This document shows, in pieces, positions 43,890 to 54,985 of a stretch of 64,000 bases of DNA (position 1 is its first letter; each line of letters begins with the position of its first letter). The notes under the pieces are model-generated. The model searched no databases. It had not been told where the DNA came from and saw only the letters and a list, made by a program, of their open reading frames with translations. The translations under genes were made by a program, and so were the position numbers. Source of the DNA: Microvelia longipes (lineage: Eukaryota; Arthropoda; Insecta; Hemiptera; Veliidae); assembly GCA_018340805.1 (NCBI GenBank), contig JACMZG010001913.1, forward strand, positions 26,348,099 to 26,412,098, read 5' to 3'.

Positions 43890-44405
43890 CAGCAGAAACA
43901 CAGGACACAGGGTACCTTGGAACTTTTCATCAAAAAATCGTATTCCCTACGCTAATCCTCAGCACTTCGGACTTGCTTCGCTCGTCTTGAAAACAAGAAA
44001 ATAACCTAATTTATATTACGGTACACTCCATGTGAAACATAAGTGATTTGTCGAAAGCCGTAGATATATTATTAGCCGTATAAAAATAAAACCAAGTACA
44101 CTTATTTATTAGACAGGAATACACTTACTACGAATATTTTTCTCGACTTTAAATAATTATTGAACTAATGCTGATAATGAGATGAAACTAAGCACATTTG
44201 TTGATCTAATGTAGGACTATATGGGTGGCAAATGTCAAATTGATCTAAACATTTTTTCACATTGTGTCAAGCTTTGAAATTTTTGCTGCCATTATTGCCG
44301 GTAAAAGACGGTAATTGTCGGTAAATACAAAATATTTTCCAGATGGCACAACTAAACCTAAAAATTGATAACTGTACTAAGTTTCAACTCTCTACTATAA
44401 AAACC
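43890..44405 (-). repeat. dispersed family A, decayed copy
   Basis: On the minus strand the end blocks CGAAGTGCTGAGGATTAGCG and AAGTTCCAAGGTACCCTGTG are at 43910-43985. GTGCTTAGTTTCATCTCATT is near 44175-44195 and AGAGAGTTGAAACTTAGTAC near 44375-44395. The 5S-like part is too decayed to recognise beyond GTTTCACATGGAGTG. Confidence 0.65.
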
Positions 44406-44589
44406 GACAACCCAAACGTACAACTTCTATTTTCCACCCTGGTAAGCCTATTATTCCAGTCAGACGGGAAAATAATTGGCCCTGAAGCCTCGTAGGACCG
44501 CGAAGCACCCCCACATAATGAAAATCCGAAAAAACACGACAAAACACCATGTAATTAAAAATAATTATTATATTTCGGACATTTATTTT

Positions 44590-44690
44590 TGGTATAAATA
44601 AGCCAATCTGAATCGACCCCCCCCCTCAACTTCCTTCATCCAAGCAGCCTCATAAGCGTCATTTTCATGATGAAAATTCACTAATAATAA
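44590..44690. repeat. dispersed repeat C, copy 2
   Basis: CTTCCTTCATCCAAGCAGCC, ATAAGCGTCATTTTC and TGATGAAAATT match 19578-19625. A C-run precedes both copies. Confidence 0.5.
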
Positions 44691-45019
44691 TAAATCAACA
44701 AATACAAAAATACAACATATAAGACTTCATATGAACTAACCATAGGGTGGCAAAGCAGTGGCGACAAAAAGGCCACGCCACAAAAAGACCCGATCCAAGA
44801 GGCTTTTTTTGACTACCCATTTGTCTTTACTTGAATTACAAAGAAACATCAGGTAAAGCTAAAACCAACCCACTATAAAAAATTAGTCCAGTTAATCGCC
44901 AAAAACATTAAAAACAACCAAAATTGATCAATAAACAACCGTTATTAAGGTAAAGCGCAGGTGGAGTGTATCATAATAATCAAAACGAAAATGCCTCTCC
45001 ACAAAGTTAATTTAATAAA

Positions 45020-45064
45020 ATTCAAAACCGGCTTTCAACCTAAACGGTCATCATCAGTGCCTAA
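45020..45064 (-). ncRNA. hammerhead ribozyme-like core (minus copy)
   Basis: Minus strand: GGCA, CTGATGA, TGACC-GTTTA-GGTT, GAAA, GCCGG. Both invariant boxes and stem II are present; stem I is weak, so activity is doubtful. Confidence 0.55.
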
Positions 45065-45111
45065 AAAGTAAAAGAGACTAGAAAACACTAAAAAGAAGAA
45101 CCAAAAACTGT

Positions 45112-45160
45112 TGATAAAACTGATGATGACCGTTTAGGTTGAAAGCCGGTTTTGAATTTT
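45112..45160 (+). ncRNA. hammerhead ribozyme-like core (plus copy)
   Basis: Same core as its inverted partner: CTGATGA, stem II TGACC/GGTT, GAAA, GCCGG. The 5' strand of stem I differs (GATAAAA). Confidence 0.55.
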
Positions 45161-45277
45161 ATTGATTAACTTTGTGGAGAGGCTTTTTCGTATTGATTAT
45201 TACAATAAACAACCGCCTGGCTCAATGAAGTCACCGTTTATATTAAACTGATGCTAACAGGAAACTATATAAAAACG

Positions 45278-45597
45278 TCATTCAAAGCGGTAGCGCTAGA
45301 GGAGTTCATCGTATAATGATAAATAAAAGAGTCTCTCCACTTAATTATTTTATTAAAAACAAAGCCGGCTTTCAACCCCAAAAGGTCATCATCAGTGCCT
45401 AACAAACAAATAAATATAACATAATAATAACAACAAGTAAATAAAAAAGTAAAATATACAAAACGCACTACTATACAAAAGAAGTCAACAAATATAAAAC
45501 TTAAACATACATCAAAAAAAGTTTAAAAAAAAAAGGTTAAAAAAGCTCTTTTATTTATCATTATACGATGAACTCCTCTAGCGCTACCGCTTTGATG
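45278..45597 (-). repeat. inverted 5' pseudo-LTR of the Penelope-like element
   Basis: The minus strand of 45327-45545 matches the 3' pseudo-LTR at 48357-48575 over about 220 bp, including ATTAAGTGGAGAGACTC and the hammerhead core. It is flanked by an inverted pair containing AGCGCTAGAGGAGTTCATCG (45293-45312) and its complement near 45567-45586. Confidence 0.82.
45357..45402 (-). ncRNA. hammerhead ribozyme motif in 5' pseudo-LTR
   Basis: Minus strand: AGGCA, CTGATGA, TGACC-TTTTGG-GGTT, GAAA, GCCGGCTT, TGTTT. Identical in core to the 3' copy at 48496-48540. Confidence 0.62.
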
Positions 45598-46508
45598 ATA
45601 TGTCGGCTAGTCGAGCCAGTAATAGCGCAGAAGACGACAAGTAAGTTTGATAATATTAATAACACCCTTATAATGAAATAAACACTTATGTGAGACTAAG
45701 TTAAAATCCGTATACAAAAGACTGCTTGTAAAAGAAGAAAATGCTAAGAAAACATATGGTTTGTGTCTCAGTGTATTAAATATGATTTAAATCCTATATT
45801 TATTCATCGTTTTGGTATCCGCAAGCTAATCAAAAGTAATATCAAGAGAAGATTTATTAATATCTATTGAAGGATGAATTATGTAGATGGTACAAGACGA
45901 GGATAATAACCGTATATATAATTAATTACATCAGAACCATTCTCTTTAATAGGTGACAATAGTGTCAAAGAGTTAGATATTAATCTTCAAAATATTGTTA
46001 TCAGAATTGCAGACAACAAACTAGCAATATGAAAATTAAACTAGATAAATTAACAACAAAGTCAAATGTAAACAATAGTAACAGTGCAACAGTCAATAGT
46101 AACTTTACTGTACCTCATAGTGCAGAACCGTCGATAGAGACCGAGACAGTTAATACGCTCCCCACCACCGAGCCTCTTCATTCATACCAACCGATGAATG
46201 AATCTATCCCCTCTGCTTCAGAAAGCCTATAATATGTGCGTCAGCCCAGGATACCTCTACTGTGCAACCCATTCATAAATTTCACTCACGCACTATGTAT
46301 CTTTAAAATGGAGTGAATCCTTTTAATGATGATGAAATGGCAATGCTGGATCGAGGATTGAAATATTTCCTCAACGTTTCGTCTCTAATTTTGATATGCT
46401 TCAACTAGTTACAGCAGTTGAATCTTTAAATAATAGTAATAATAATCACTTGTTCAAAACTGACTGTGCAAGTATTATTGACAATTATCACCAGGCCCCC
46501 TAATATTA
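45598..46508 (+). pseudogene. Penelope-like element 5' region and frame-broken N-terminus
   Basis: A leader region is followed by an open stretch at 46029-46232 (Asn/Ser/Thr-rich, no domain). Then come pieces in different frames resembling the N-terminal part of Penelope proteins: MLDRGLKYF near 46345, then PQRFVSNFDMLQLVTAVESL in the next frame, ending HQAP at about 46500. Frame changes near 46365 and near the CCCCC run at 46496-46500 separate these from the main ORF. The native start is not determinable. Confidence 0.6.
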
Positions 46509-48299
46509 GTGCTTCCAAGAAATCTGTTATTTTTAAGGAACAAAACCCTTGCTAATATTAAGAGTAAATTAAATCAGCATGATTTGATAACTATTAAAGC
46601 TGATAAAGGTAATTGTACAGTGGTGATGGACAGGTCTAAATATATAGATAACGTTAAGAACTTTTTAACGTCTCACAATTTTACTATTCTTGATAAAGAC
46701 CCCACTGAGGAGTTTCAAGAGAGAGTTAGGCAAGGCATTAATAAAAGTACTTTCTTTCCTGATAGATTTTACAGACCCTCTCTTAAAGTTATGAACCCTT
46801 TGCCACCTCGTTTATATGGGGCACCTAAAGTTCATAAGAATAATTTTCCAATCCGCCCTGTTGTGTCATTCTGTTCATCACCTACAGATAAATTGTCAAA
46901 ATACTTGAACAGTCAGTTTTTAAATATTACTAATTTTAAAGCAGTTGATTCCGTTAAAAATTCTTTAGAATTTTTAAATATTTTTCAGTCTGTTAGTTTA
47001 CCTAAAAATTCTATACTTGTGTCCTTTGATGTGGTAGACCTCTTCACCAGTGTACCTAGGGATGCTAGCTTACCTTTGCTTAACCGTATTTTGTCTAAGA
47101 GTTCATCTGATATTATACTTAATCAGGAATTAATTGACTTGATAAAAATATGTCTGGACCAAAATTACTTTGTTTTTGATGGCCAGTTTTACTCAGGTGG
47201 TAACGGTTTGGCTATGGGGGCGCCCCTTTCAGGCTTGGCTGCTGATGCTTTCATGTCACAGTTTTACAAGGAATTTGTTATTGACCGAGGCAACCCTTTC
47301 CGTAAGTACATTTATAAATGGCGTCGGTACGTTGATGACGTATTCTGCATATGGAAAGGCTCTATGAGTGATTTAAATAATTTTTTGGAATATTTGAATA
47401 CCTGCTACAAATCTATTAAATTCACTTGTGAAATTGAAAAGGATAGAAACATTAATTATTTAGACCTGACTGTAACGCGCGGAAGGGATAATATTTTGAG
47501 TTTTGAGATCTTTAGAAAGCCTACCGATACTGCTACTGTTATTCATGCGAATTCTTTCCACCCCTGGTCTCATAAAATGGCTGCCTTTAACAGTATGATA
47601 CACCGTTTGATTTATTATCCGCTCAAACAAGAAGCTTATGACAAGGAACTCTCCGTCATTAATAGTATAGCTCTTGATAACGGTTATGATAAGGGTATGA
47701 TTAGTAAGTTAGTGGCGACTAAAAATCGTAAAAAACTGCTAAAAGATATGGGTGTCGATACTAATCGCAAGCAGGAAGGAACTTGGTGCTCAATACCTTA
47801 CTTAGGTATCCTGTCTAAAAAACTTGCTACTGTCCTACGTAGGAATAACTTTCAAGTCAGTTATAGTGCTCAAAACACCTTAAGGTCTCACATCTGTCGT
47901 TTCAAAGATCCCGTCGACCCGGAACTTAAGAGTGGTGTCTACCTGATCCAGTGTGGTAGCTGTAAAGCGCAGTATATAGGTCAGACAGGTAGGAACCTGC
48001 GTACCAGGGCTCTGGAGCACCTGCGTAATGATACGAGCAGGTTTTATCAACATCTTATTAAAGAAGGACATGATGATGTTGATCACCAAGCAGGTTTTAT
48101 ACATTTTGTCAATAAAGGAAAAAAGATGGATGCTCTTGAAAAATTTGAGATCTGCAGAAGCAGGCAGGTCATGGGAGACCTGAATCTTAATAGCAAAGGG
48201 GCGTGTTCGGAGTTGCTTAAGGAATTGGTAAGAATAACTCCCCCGCTTCAAGATGTTAGTCTGTATTCAGTCTCAACCATGAAAAGATCTAATAAATAA
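46509..48299 (+). CDS. Penelope-like reverse transcriptase with GIY-YIG endonuclease
   Basis: 596 residues; the first codon shown is GTG, and the true N-terminus lies upstream across a frame break. RT motifs in order: KADKGNCTVVMDRSKY (about 29-45), RLYGAPKVHK and RPVVSFCSSPTDKLSKYL (about 98-130), SFDVVDLFTSVP (motif A with catalytic D, about 171), GNGLAMGAPLSGLAADAFM (motif B, about 231), WRRYVDDVFCIW (catalytic YVDD, about 274) and NYLDLTVTR. The C-terminal GIY-YIG nuclease follows: GVYLIQCGSCKAQYIGQTG at about 477-495, RTRALEHL near 502 and an EKFEI motif near 549 with its catalytic Glu. RT copies the RNA and the nuclease nicks the target. All catalytic residues I can check are present. 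The minus-strand ORF at 47880-48251 and the 65-codon ORF at 47170 are shadows. Confidence 0.92.
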   Translation: MLPRNLLFLRNKTLANIKSKLNQHDLITIKADKGNCTVVMDRSKYIDNVKNFLTSHNFTILDKDPTEEFQERVRQGINKSTFFPDRFYRPSLKVMNPLPPRLYGAPKVHKNNFPIRPVVSFCSSPTDKLSKYLNSQFLNITNFKAVDSVKNSLEFLNIFQSVSLPKNSILVSFDVVDLFTSVPRDASLPLLNRILSKSSSDIILNQELIDLIKICLDQNYFVFDGQFYSGGNGLAMGAPLSGLAADAFMSQFYKEFVIDRGNPFRKYIYKWRRYVDDVFCIWKGSMSDLNNFLEYLNTCYKSIKFTCEIEKDRNINYLDLTVTRGRDNILSFEIFRKPTDTATVIHANSFHPWSHKMAAFNSMIHRLIYYPLKQEAYDKELSVINSIALDNGYDKGMISKLVATKNRKKLLKDMGVDTNRKQEGTWCSIPYLGILSKKLATVLRRNNFQVSYSAQNTLRSHICRFKDPVDPELKSGVYLIQCGSCKAQYIGQTGRNLRTRALEHLRNDTSRFYQHLIKEGHDDVDHQAGFIHFVNKGKKMDALEKFEICRSRQVMGDLNLNSKGACSELLKELVRITPPLQDVSLYSVSTMKRSNK

Positions 48300-48356
48300 T
48301 CTTCTTTTTCCTTTCCTTCATCTCACCGGTATGTTTATTTTAAGACTGCTTTTTTA

Positions 48357-48581
48357 ACCTTTTTTTTTAAACTTTTTTGATGTATGTTTAAGTTTTATAT
48401 TTGTTTGACTTCTTTTTGTATAGTAGTGCGTTTTGTATATTTTTACTTTTTTATTTACTTGTTGTTTTATTATTATGTTATATTTATTTGTTTGTTAGGC
48501 ACTGATGATGACCTTTTGGGGTTGAAAGCCGGCTTTGTTTTTAATAAAATAATTAAGTGGAGAGACTCTTTTATTTATCAT
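48357..48581 (+). repeat. 3' pseudo-LTR of the Penelope-like element
   Basis: About 225 bp following the ORF, from TTTTTTAAACTTTTTTGATG to TCTTTTATTTATCATTATA, matching the inverted copy upstream. The 103-codon ORF across it is not a gene. Confidence 0.82.
48496..48540 (+). ncRNA. hammerhead ribozyme motif in 3' pseudo-LTR
   Basis: AGGCA, CTGATGA, TGACC-TTTTGG-GGTT, GAAA, GCCGGC, TT, TGTTT. Stem I AGGCA/TGTTT pairs with G-T wobbles, stem II has four pairs, stem III is minimal with a two-base loop, and the cleavage triplet would be CTT, weaker than GTC. Consistent with the dimer-dependent hammerheads described in Penelope pseudo-LTRs. Confidence 0.65.
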
Positions 48582-48599
48582 TATATAAAAACGCATTTT

Positions 48600-48932
48600 A
48601 AAAAGCAAATCTCGATCACCTTTAAGAGAAGAAGTATTAGTATTAACTCTTTAACAAACTCTTTGTCCCAACCGATCATAATAAAATTAGCGTAATAATA
48701 AAAAAAGCTATTTTGAATACAATAGATAATTTAAATTAATTACAACAAAGAAAGCTCATTCATGATTAAACAAGCTATAGATTAATGATTTAACATAATA
48801 AATGATATCATAGATACTAAACATATTTAATGATGTGGTTATAATCCTAACGGGTTTATAGTCAATGTTCGGAGCGACAGCTTTAGTCCATTAAGATTTT
48901 TTAATGATGAATAATATTAAATAAAAAATAGT

Positions 48933-48991
<59 letters not shown>

Positions 48992-49197
48992 TTTGTATTT
49001 TATATTGTTTTTTTTAATTTATCGACTATTACCAACCACTATTGGTAATCATTGTTAACCAATGCAAATCATAAATTACCGATAATAACCAATATAATAT
49101 ATAATAGCAATAACCAGTCTTTTAGACATTTATTTGTATGCTTAAAGATTTTTTGTCAAGTAATGTACAACTAGCTACTGGTGGTAATTTTTGGTTG
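48600..49197. other. non-coding with (TA)n at 48936-48992
   Basis: AT-rich; contains a ~57-bp TA microsatellite and a run of ACCAAT-rich sequence at 49030-49110 that looks like decayed short repeats. Confidence 0.6.
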
Positions 49198-49735
49198 TTG
49201 AAGGTGGTTAATTTTGGTAAATAAAAACTAATAAATCAAAAGTAAATGGACTTAACCTTGTATATTATTTACGAGAGATATAATCGAACCATATGGAGCA
49301 GCCTTATATTTCCGCTTCAAATACACATATACACACACACCTGTTGAAGGTGGTTAATTTTGGTTAATAAAAAATAATAAATCAAAAGTAAATTAACTAA
49401 ACCTTATATATTATTTACGAGTTATAATCGAACCATGTGGAGCAACCTTTTATTTTTGCTTCAAATATACATACACACACACACCTGTTGAAGGTGGTTA
49501 ATTTTGGTTAAAAAAAATAATTAATCAAAAGTAAATGAACTTAACCTTGTTTATTATCGAATCAAAAACGTAGAGGGTAGAAATAATAGGAACTGAACAC
49601 TAGGTTACTTCTACAGGGCGGTCGGGGTAAACTTATCGGGGACCACATAATAATTAAAAACGCATATTATTTCCTTATCAAGACATGTGGAGCAGCCTTT
49701 TATTTCCGCTTCAAATACACACAAACAAAAATATA
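49198..49735. repeat. tandem repeat, ~146-154 bp unit
   Basis: TTGAAGGTGGTTAATTTTGG recurs at 49198, 49344 and 49498. Each unit continues with AATCAAAAGTAAAT, a TATTATTTACGAG block, ATAATCGAACCAT, GGAGCAGCCTTATATTTCCG-type sequence and a (CA)n stretch. The third unit is interrupted by about 110 bp of other sequence before its end (GTGGAGCAGCCTTTTATTTC) at 49687-49730. Confidence 0.82.
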
Positions 49736-49739
49736 ATAT

Positions 49740-49782
49740 AAAACATATATAATAATATATATATATATATATATAATATATA

Positions 49783-49813
<31 letters not shown>

Positions 49814-49846
49814 ATATATTATATATATATATATATATAATATTAT

Positions 49847-49934
<88 letters not shown>

Positions 49935-49998
49935 GTATATATTATATATAATATATATATATATAATTATATAGTATATATATATATATATATATTCT
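49740..49998. repeat. (TA)n microsatellite
   Basis: About 250 bp of TA with phase breaks. The 137-codon Ile/Tyr ORF on the minus strand is an artefact. Confidence 0.95.
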
Positions 49999-49999
49999 A

Positions 50000-52900
50000 G
50001 TTTACAAGAAAGCATTACTTCCACATAAAATGATAATTGATTTATTCTCCATATGAATGAGCTGTTTAGATATTTAATTAATTCATGTATAGATAGACAA
50101 GACGAGTATATGTGACTTAACTACAAATTTCCCTGGTCTATCTGTATGAATACGTTGTTCATATTAACAATTACTTTATTAATGACTAAGTCAAGTAGGC
50201 AAGTTGAGTCACGTTCATCTCCCGTGTAATTATATACTTGGAACTTTATTGACAAGTCATTGCTTCTCATAATAATGATTATTACGCTTAACCTACTAGC
50301 GTTGGTATTCAGGGTTATCGGCGATATAAGTAAACATTTATAAAATCGCTTATATCTTATCAAATGCGAAAAATTGTAAACAAAGCAAAAACTAAAATTT
50401 ATTTATAGTGTGTGGTTGGTAATAATAAAAGTTTGGGACGGAGGTCCGCACATTTACGTAAGGACCACCGGTTGGCAATTACTGTGCTGAGAGATAAAAC
50501 TATGGGAAAAAATCAGACGTTAGGTCAAGAAGATAATATTTTTTAGACAACGAACATTTTACCAATCCAGTTGAAATTCAACGCTATGTTTCGGCTATGA
50601 AACAAAAATACACAAGAAAAATAAAAATCATCTAACAGGTGTTTTAGTTTAATTTATGCTGCAATAAAATCCTAATATAAAAGCATAAACTAGGATCAGA
50701 TATTTATATTTTACCACTCGTTCTATTAAACCAGCTGAGCATATTAAAATAATTCTAACACTTCTTAATTAAGTTCAGCTTCTTAAAATTTGAATAAAAA
50801 TCAATAATTAAAAAAAAAGCATAGATTAAATTAATCAATTGACATACATCGCAAGTCCAAGTACATTTATTTTTAAAAATCTCTACTTTTTAAAAACGTA
50901 AACAAAAATCAGCTGTTATTTACATCATTAAATTAAATCAGCTGATCAAATCAAGCGAATAAAAAAGTGTCGAAGAATAAATAACAATTGCTGATAATAT
51001 ATAACAAAGAACATATATAATTAATTTAACGTTTAAAAATTTTAAAAACTATTTTAAGGTGGGTCGCAGGAAAAGAGTCATAGGCAGTTAGTGTCGTCGT
51101 AAATTTGAAAAAAACTTTGTAGTCACCATTTTCTTTAGTTTTCATTATTATTTAAACAAATTTTTAGAAACATTAAAAAACACATTTTAAAAATTGAAGC
51201 GTTTTATAGCTATTTATATCATTTTTATTTAAACGAAGCAACGGATTTATTTTATTAACAATTTATATTGTTATAAAAATTAAAAGATTTTATGATACTC
51301 AAAATTTTATGGTAATTGATTACTGAGAGAAATAATAATTTTTGAGAAGGGTTTTAGAGATACTTTATACGAAAACCGGGTTTAAGTTCAGATAATTAAG
51401 CTCTGCTTTAATTATAATAGCATATTTTATTTTACTTTATTTTAAACCATGCTTTAATCTGTTGATTATTTAATTTTTTTCACAATGAAAGAAAATGAAA
51501 TTAAGTTATTTATCTGTAGTCTGTGGTTCAACATCACTAGTTTTTGTCAATTTAACATGAATATGTATCGAGGGTAGGTACGAAATATGGTTCGAATATG
51601 AAGTAAACTGGAGTATTTTTTTTAATGTCTCATTAGTGCCCCATCATCAATTATAATGATTATTTAAAATAAGTTGTACACACAGGAAGAAGACTTACGG
51701 TATCTAGGATTTGTCTGGTAAATTCCCCCCCCCCCATACCAGGGTTGGGCACAATACATCATTGTCTTATATTTGAATTCATTTAATATAGCACTCAAAT
51801 ATTTTTTCAGAGATAGACTGTGAAATAGTAACTTTAGACTCTATAGAGCACAGCTATAACGCATTTTTTCATTACAAGTACAGTATTTACAGTTATAAGT
51901 ACTATAGTAAGTATTTACAGTAATAAATATTACAGTAAGTATTTACAGTAAAGTATTTACATTACACCATTACTATAAAGAAAAATTCTTTCGCCTCATA
52001 AGAAGTAAACGATTTTTTTTACATCCTAAGTCGATAAAGTAATTATTTGAATAATTATTAATCACAAAGCACTGCCGTTTTCAGCGCTGCAATCAAGGTA
52101 AACAACGATATATATCAGATTGTTGGTTATTAACAACCATCATCAATATCATTAATAAACTTTTTTTTATAATTAATAAAATACTAAGTATGCGTCAATG
52201 TGCTTTACTCTCAACACATATTAATTAAATAACGCAAAAGAAGATGATAAATATAGTATTTAGATTTCGTATCACTAAAGAAAATTGTTTTTAAAAGCAA
52301 GATCTTGTGATTAATGAACTGATGATACCCCAGAATTCCAATAAAGTTTTAACATTATAGGTATGTACCCTGCAATAACAAACTCAGGTGAAGCTAAATT
52401 ATATGCTTCAAGAAAAATACTATATTAAAGTATATACTATATTAAAATACAATTAAGGAATATCTCTTAATCCGCAGTTAAATTAGTTACATGCACAATA
52501 TTTTAGTAGGAGGCCATACCTCGGACTCATGCCATATCGACATCCATACCATCTGATAAAAACTCACCTGTAACAAAAAATAAAATAATTTATGTAAATA
52601 AATAAATGTTTTCGACCAATTAAAGTACAAACCAGACTTATAATTATAAAAGTACTTATAAAATTTATAAGTACAAATTTGCAAGAGCCTATTGAATCGC
52701 CCATGGTAACAAAACCCATACCCTTCAGAAGAGATTATGCTTTGACATAACACCTGTAGATTCTCTTACAATGCAAGAAGACAATCTAACCAGTTGAAGC
52801 AATATCATCTCTATAACAGAAGAAACCAATGTCAGAACACCAAGCTTAACCAAATCAACTTAACCAAATAATTCAAGTAATAAACTAATAAGTTATTAAA

Positions 52901-54178
52901 TTCCTACAAAAAACCAGTCACTGCATTCAATAATTATTAACCTACCAAAGGAGAAGAGCAAGTTTTTGCTCCCTAGGCAGTCAAGTTGGATCCTGAGCCA
53001 AAGGAGCCATATTTAAATCTTAAGGCTTGTCGATGGATTTATTTCGTTGTTTTCCGACGCTTACCGAGGAAATCATTCAGATAACTCACGAAGTGAAGCT
53101 GGGAAGTAAAATACTGATCAGAAACAATACACTTTTTGTATGAGTGGAAAGAATAAGATTTTTATTCCTGAAGAGAGAAAATAGTTAAAAATAAACGGTG
53201 AGTTTTAAAATAGCGCTATGTTTAATTAAAGTTATCATTTAATTTATTGGACAATAAATAATTATTTTAATTAGTTTGCCTCCTGATATAAATTATAAAA
53301 GCTATCAGGGTTATCTATAGTTCAATACATATTTTATTCTTTTTATCATTTATTTAAATTATTCATATTGATAATTTTTAACTGTTAAATCTGTTTAAAA
53401 TAACACAAATACTGCAATTGATTTATAAAAGTTATTAATGAAAAAAATTGTTAAGAATTTTCTTTGAAAAAAAATCGCTAATAAGATGGCTTATGTGGGG
53501 TGGGGCTCGTCTGAGAGTGGTACGAAAATCAACTTTTCGAAAAGTCGACCCCTATTGAAAACCAGGTTGCAGTTATCAAAATTTTCAAAAAATCGGTGAA
53601 ATTACAGCTTAAAATTTTTCGCAGAAAAAAAATCCCCAGACGCCGCGAAGAGGCCAAGAATCCGATGTCATATTGTTTATAAATTTGCTTCAAAGCTGTT
53701 TCAACTTACCTGATTTTAAAGCGCTTACTAGGGAGTATATGCAGCAGAATATCCCATAGGCAAGCAAATGTCAGATTGATATTTTCATTGTTTAAATGAG
53801 GAATCAAAGCGAAGATGAAGCCATATTTATTTTCTAAAAACTTGTTAACTTACAATTACCATAAGAGTATTTTCAAAAGCAGTCAATAAAAGCTGAAATG
53901 TCTGCCAGCGAGGAAACACATGTTATGTATAAGCACTTGAGTTTTATTATTGTCTCGCTCGTCTTAGAAAAAAATCCCTTATTTTTATTATAGCAATAGC
54001 ATTTCTGTCACTTAGTGTTATTAGTTCGGGTTTTTTATTAGTATGGCGAACGTTTCATCGCTTTACATGCTGTGTTTATACAAACTAGTGCTGGGGTAGC
54101 ATTATTCCTATGCATTTCGTATAATATGATCAAGTCTTTCCTTTCCTAGTCACAAGTAAGAAGAGAAAGCATTCAACT
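50000..54178. other. non-coding, AT-rich
   Basis: 4.2 kb without a supported gene. A short tandem run of AGTAAGTATTTACAGTA-type sequence lies at 51880-51965 and a C-run at 51726-51735. The 80- and 88-codon ORFs at 50121-50363 and 52487-52753 have no recognisable domain. Confidence 0.45.
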
Positions 54179-54179
54179 A

Positions 54180-54985
54180 TAAAAAACTCGGGTAGAAGCA
54201 CCTCGGAACTTTTTCTCACCACATCGGAATCGTTGCGTTCACCCTTCCTACTTCGGACTTGTTTCGCTCGTTGTCAGAATATACAATTCGCCAAATTTAT
54301 ACTGCAAAACATCTTTGGACTCTCTTCACTCGTCCTCAGATAGTAAATACATTCGTTTCATTCCCAGCGGTCATCCATCCAGGCACTGACCACGCTCGAT
54401 GCTGCTTGGCTTTTATGAAAGATCATAGGTATACTTGATATGAACTGGAATATTTTCCAAATTTCCTATTTTTAAAAAACGTATACAAGTCATTTGATAA
54501 AAATTGAACTAATCCTGATAATGAGAAGAAAAAAAGGCACATATGTTGTTTTATACATGGCTACATGCGTGCCAAATTTCAATCGGATCGATCGCATTAT
54601 TTGTCCACATTTTATGATTTTTCGTAAGTCATTTTTGCGGGTTGATGACGTAATACAAATTTGATTTCCTGAATAGCATAACTACAGCGCTATAGAGTGA
54701 TTTTTGTACAAAGTTTCAACTCCCTAGCATAAATACACTCTGACCTACGATGATAACAGACACACACACATACACAAAGACAATTTTGCAAAAACCACTC
54801 AGAAGACCTTAAAACACCTTAAACAAAAAAAAACAACAAAAACACACCTTAAACCTTAGACCTTAAACAAAAACAATGTTGTTTATCCCTCAAAGCGTTT
54901 TAGTTTTCGTGTTTGGATAATTCCGGTAACATCGGATTTTTTGCAAACACAATACTTTTCATAAATATACCTACGGTACAAATGA
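54180..54985 (-). repeat. dispersed family A, near full-length copy
   Basis: On the minus strand it ends with AAAAAGTTCCGAGGTGCTTC (54196-54215) and has two GAGCGAAACAAGTCCGAAGT-type blocks (about 54250 and 54310), the 5S-like segment at 54361-54413, a GGCACGCATGTAGCC block near 54560, GTCTTTGTGTATGTGTGTG near 54770 and the terminal CTTTTCCTCATTTGTACCG near 54970. About 90 bp of foreign sequence sits between its ACCTTAAAACACCTTAAAC and GGATAATTCCGGTAAC blocks (see 54875-54914). Confidence 0.82.
54361..54413 (-). other. 5S rRNA-derived segment (family A copy)
   Basis: Minus strand: AAGCAGCATCGAGCGTGGTC (one copy of each 5S block, with CCAAGCAGC at the start), AGTGCCTGGATGGATGACC, GCTGGGAATG. 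The C-box and intermediate-element matches are strong. Confidence 0.75.

Larger units (their letters stand above)
44985..45195. mobile_element. Penelope terminus joined head-to-head (palindrome with two hammerhead cores)
   Basis: 44993-45064 and 45115-45187 are inverted copies: ATGCCTCTCCACAAAGTTAA...TTCAAAACCGGCTTTCAACC against GGTTGAAAGCCGGTTTTGAA...AACTTTGTGGAGAGGC. The unit is the pseudo-LTR end of a Penelope-like element related to, but clearly diverged from, the one at 45278-48581. No coding sequence lies between them. Confidence 0.75.
45266..48593 (+). mobile_element. Penelope-like retroelement, nearly complete
   Basis: An RT plus GIY-YIG nuclease ORF is flanked by pseudo-LTR sequence: at the 5' side an inverted copy (about 45325-45545) and at the 3' side a direct copy (about 48357-48581). 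A 12-bp direct repeat, TATATAAAAACG, at 45266-45277 and 48582-48593 is a candidate target duplication, giving an element of about 3.3 kb. At the extreme 5' end, 45283-45331 and 45550-45597 are inverted copies of each other, so the pseudo-LTR sits inside a hairpin. Inverted tail copies are a known feature of Penelope-like elements. Confidence 0.87.

Noticed and set aside
48384..48695. 103-codon ORF with hydrophobic start
   Set aside because: Lies across the Penelope 3' pseudo-LTR and hammerhead motif; the hydrophobic run is T-rich non-coding DNA.
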